From [Leptolyngbya] sp. JSC-1 (GTDB lineage Bacteria > Cyanobacteriota > Cyanobacteriia > Elainellales > Elainellaceae): a stretch of DNA of 64,000 bases. Each line of letters starts with the position of its first letter. The stretch's first letter is position 1. The stretch lies in NCBI GenBank assembly GCA_000733415.1, contig KL662192.1, positions 366,424 through 430,423 of the forward strand, in the 5' to 3' direction. Made by a program: the position numbers and the translations under genes. The notes below the pieces were generated by a model. It ran no database searches and was not told the origin of the DNA. It saw only the letters and a program-made list of their open reading frames with translations. Positions 61,047 to 64,000 of this stretch are shown here, piece by piece.

Positions 61047-63463
61047 ATGAATATCTCATCAATCATGCCGGATCGCCTCCGTCCTCAGCGGGTCTGGGTA
61101 TGGATTGCCTCATTTTGCTTGATCGCTTTTAGTATTTGCTGTTTTGAAATGCCTGCGATCGCCCGCACATTCGACGATGGTAGTTTACCCACTCGAATTC
61201 TAGAAGTCGCTGATCCGCAATCTGGACTGCCCGCCACGCGGGTACTACTGCCAGATTGGAACCAGATTTCTCTCAGCCAAATGCCTGGTATCACTCGCTC
61301 TGGCTTCATTGATGGCAAACCCTATATTCAGGCATTGGGTTATGATTTGAGCCGCAGTTGGAATACTGGGATGAGTCCCGATCAGTATTTGAAGCTAGGG
61401 GACATTTCAGAAGCATTTCAACCAGAAGTGTTTTCGCTGGAGGCGATTGCCCAATTCACCAATCTCGATCTCGATCAAGTTGCCCTGAGCGCGTTTACGC
61501 TAGCTGCCGAGCAAACCCTGAGCCATTTGGCAGAGGTAGTTCCCGAATTAGCAAAAACCCCAGTGCGGGAAGTTGCTCCCATTGCCGCATTATTGGCGGC
61601 TAAAGCAGGCGGAATTAACGTGTCTGGCAAACCTTAGCCGAGGTGTTAGCAATATCTCCGCAAGCCGGACAGTTACAACTCCGGGAAATCGACTTGTCTA
61701 GCTTTCCCGTCACTTCCATTCCTAACCTGAAGGCAGTGCAGCTTCAGCAGTTTGAAGGCTGGATGAATAGCTTTGTTGAAGACGTTCCAGGTTTAGGGCA
61801 CGTACCGTTGGGAGCAATGCCAAACCCGAGTCCTTCGGAAAGCTTCGCTAACGCAGAATTAGGAAGTCTGGTGATGCGCATTGATCAGGTGTATGGTTCA
61901 GCCGAAGCCCAACGCAACAATACGATTTCTGGCTCTGATCTGCAAGGCTTCTCCGTGCCCTGTGCCGGGGACTGTGCCTACATTGAACTCGACGATCTGG
62001 AGAATGCTGGACGCAATGCTCGTGGCAGCCTAGAGGGTAAGCAGTGGATTTCAGGAAAGTATCAGGAAGTGGAGGGCGGCTGGGGTACGTTGCGATCGGT
62101 GAATGGCGGTCGAGAGCCAACAGGACGATTGCCGTTCGGCTCTGCCTTCAAAGTCGCAGTAATGGAACCTGACGAAACGAGTGATACAGTAGACACTGCC
62201 TTGTTTTTCCGCTTCTGTGCCAATGCCTTGGGCTGCACTCCCTACTTCATCGGCCCAGTGCCATTCTTTACCTATAAGGCAAATGCTCTGATCTTTGTAG
62301 GAGATTTGAGCAATCAACGAGTTTCTCCTATCTCTCAACCAACTGGCGCTATCAAGGAAACAGAAGGTAGTAGCACGAATGACAGTAATCCAAGAGATGA
62401 CAGTAACCCTTGCTCCTTGAGTAATGTCAGTCAGACGCGATCGGATCAACCAACAGCAGATATCGATTTGAGGGCATTGGCAGAGGCGATCGCCAGTGTA
62501 GAGAGTGCAGGGAGTGGAGGCTATCAAGCCATAGGAGTGCATACCTGCGCCGACGGGGGACAAAACTGCGGACGCGGGCTGGGACGCTATCAATTCATGA
62601 GTTACAATCCGTATGCCGCACAATTGATTGCTGCCAAACCGGAGGGTCAGGCATTCCTAAATCGTGTTGAGCAAGGCTATCAACCTACTGAGGCAGAGCT
62701 GTTTCAGTTTTTTCCACCTGCCGATCAAGATCGAGCTTTGATGGCAGACCTTGCCAATAAGTTTCAGGTGACGCAAACGCAGATCGATCCAACCACAGGA
62801 CAACCCTTCACCGGCGATCGGTTAATTGAGCGAGTCGCCCAAAAACACTTCGGTGGCGACTATAGCCAAGTGGATGGCGATGGTTCCGATGCACTGGGTC
62901 GTCTCAACCTCAGAGACTATGGGCAGGCAGCGTTGTCCCGCTATCAAGCTGAAGACACACTGACTTGTGCACCTGCAAGCTCTTCCAGTTCTAGCTCTAC
63001 AGACACAGAGAATAATTCAACGGGTAATGAAACATCTGGACAGGCAACTGGAACCCTAGCAAACCCAGCTCCAAACTTTCCTGTAACCAGTGAATTCGGT
63101 CCTCGTAATAGCCCTTGTGCGGGATGCAGCAATAACCATCGGGGGATTGACATTGGCACTCCAGAAGGTACGCCTGTTCAAGCAGCAGATGGCGGGCAAG
63201 TCGTTTATGCTGGATGGGCTGAAGGATACGGCAATACGGTCATTATCGATCACGGCAATGGTAGACAAACCCGTTATGCTCACCTGTCTTCCATGAATGT
63301 TGCTGTGGGTACGGCTGTCGATCAAGGTCAGCAAATTGCGGATAGTGGCATGACTGGGCTGGGTACAGGTCCACATTTACACTTTGAAGTTCGCACAGAT
63401 ACAACCCCTGGACAACCATTCAGCGGTACGGCTGTTAATCCACGACAGTACGTCAATTTCTAA
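61047..63463 (+). pseudogene. VirB1-like bifunctional peptidoglycan hydrolase, split by a frameshift
   Basis: Part one (to 61637) has a signal/anchor ('WIASFCLIAFSICCFEMPA') and ends at 'AGGINVSGK'. One base inserted near 61628 (GGCAAACC to GGCCAAACC) would join it to part two as 'VSGQTLAEVLAISPQ', giving about 806 residues. Part two contains a lysozyme-like transglycosylase segment ('LAEAIASVESAGSGGY', 'GRGLGRYQFM') and a C-terminal M23 peptidase with 'HRGIDIG' and 'GPHLHFEV'. Type IV secretion loci use such enzymes to open the wall. The GTG at 61643 is available as a separate start, but it has no signal. Confidence 0.75.
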
Positions 63464-63487
63464 CCCTTATATGAACCTGAAAAACCC

Positions 63488-63760
63488 ATGACTAACATTA
63501 CTCAAATTACTGAATTTTGGAAGCATCAACGCAAGCGATTGTTCAGTTTCGTAACCTTGCTCTGCATTGGAGTTGTCAGCGCGATCGTCATGTCTTTTTT
63601 ATCGCTCGATCAACCCACGATCGCTCAAACCAACTCCATTCCTGAAGTCTTAAATGATTGTATCCCCAGCGCTCAAGTTGCCCGAAGTGAATTGGTAGGT
63701 CAAACTCAACTTCAGGGAAGAGAATACTATAGCAATCCCAAATCAGTTATGAGAATCTAG
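63488..63760 (+). CDS. small membrane protein of the transfer locus, 3' end cut by IS630
   Basis: A 90-residue frame with a basic N terminus, one transmembrane helix (about 18-40), then 'DQPTIAQTNS' and a short polar part. It starts 24 bases after the hydrolase gene, so they share an operon. The homologous part appears to stop near 63750, where the IS630 element begins, so the native protein was probably longer. Confidence 0.5.
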   Translation: MTNITQITEFWKHQRKRLFSFVTLLCIGVVSAIVMSFLSLDQPTIAQTNSIPEVLNDCIPSAQVARSELVGQTQLQGREYYSNPKSVMRI

Positions 63761-64000
63761 AGGGGTCAATCTGGGTTTGGAAACTGTTCGATGCTAGAAG
63801 ATCTCAATGCCTTCATTCACTCTAATCCTGATGCCCGTGAACTCAAACGCGCTGTTGCCGTTCAGATGTTTCTTAAAGGCTATAAACACCGAGAGATTGG
63901 CGAGAGTTTAGGGGTAAGTTCCGGCTTCGTTAGCAAATGGACTGCCCGATATGAGCAATTTGGGGTGTCAGGCTTACAATTGGGCTATGCTGGCTTCGGG
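63750..64000 (+). mobile_element. IS630-family element, runs out of the window
   Basis: The transposase start is ATG 63790: 'MLEDLNAFIHSNPDARELKR' then 'FLKGYKHREIGESLGVSSGF', an IS630-type N-terminal HTH. The frame is open to the last base. The left end is not exactly defined; TA dinucleotides occur at 63749-63770. This is the class of transposase that duplicates TA, as seen around the MITE at 42489. Confidence 0.7.

Overview
The window looks like part of a large, mosaic plasmid of a filamentous cyanobacterium. The reasons are abundant GCGATCGC (HIP1) octamers, cyanobacterial families such as DUF4058 and a Ycf46-like AAA protein, type IV secretion genes, a ParA/ParB pair, a tyrosine recombinase, a plasmid-type family A DNA polymerase, a PRTRC cassette and many insertion sequences. 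I see no rRNA, tRNA or CRISPR array. All family names are from reading the translations; no search was run.

Layout. 1-4 kb: four type IV secretion-like genes in the order VirB6, VirB8, VirB10, VirB9; the first is cut by the window edge. 4-8.6 kb: a minus-strand three-gene cassette with a TPR-CHAT (caspase-like) protease and two partners, resembling CATRA-type conflict systems. 8.8-10.9 kb: a three-gene operon with a DUF4058 protein. 11-13.8 kb: recombinase, parA and parB (with a perfect 20-bp palindrome inside parB). 13.8-16 kb: a kinase with a degenerate receiver and a NarL-type regulator. 16-26.1 kb: a long minus-strand operon containing a PRTRC cassette (E1/ThiF-like, JAMM protease, candidate ubiquitin-like protein), a Gp157-like protein, a tRNA-guanine-transglycosylase-like protein and a PP-loop protein. 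It is interrupted by a plus-strand insert (about 22.2-24.95 kb: AraC regulator, small membrane protein, two pseudogenes). 26-34.3 kb: IS5, LysR plus MFS transporter, a primase-like remnant, nested IS3 elements, a second LysR gene and an IS903-type element.

34.4-41.1 kb is the most interesting part: a cluster with a phosphoenolpyruvate mutase (EDKxxxKxNS motif intact), a homocitrate-synthase-like enzyme, both subunits of an isopropylmalate-isomerase/aconitase-type dehydratase, an isocitrate-dehydrogenase-family enzyme and an EamA exporter. Together they match the logic of the early FR-900098 route: phosphonopyruvate, then 2-phosphonomethylmalate, then the 3-isomer, then 2-oxo-4-phosphonobutyrate. 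The synthase gene is broken by a perfect 26-bp tandem duplication. 41.4-43.6 kb is a transposon graveyard with a TA-flanked MITE inside an IS3 orfB. 43.6-50.3 kb holds a lipoprotein, an AraC gene with two antibiotic-monooxygenase-like genes, a DUF1016 nuclease-like gene and plasmid hypotheticals. 50.4-57 kb has a Ycf46-like ATPase and a 1527-residue STAND-like protein with a candidate N-terminal nuclease.

57-60.9 kb: a 35-bp-phased array of alternating TTAGGGAATA arms (the same dyad lies upstream of the PRTRC operon at 26.2 kb), a decayed restriction-endonuclease-like gene, a DNA polymerase and a protein ending in a clamp-binding-like QISLF. 61-64 kb: a frameshifted VirB1-like peptidoglycan hydrolase and a small membrane protein cut by an IS630 element. 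These last genes probably belonged to the same transfer locus as the genes at the start of the window. Several genes carry single-base lesions, so raw reads should be checked before calling them dead.
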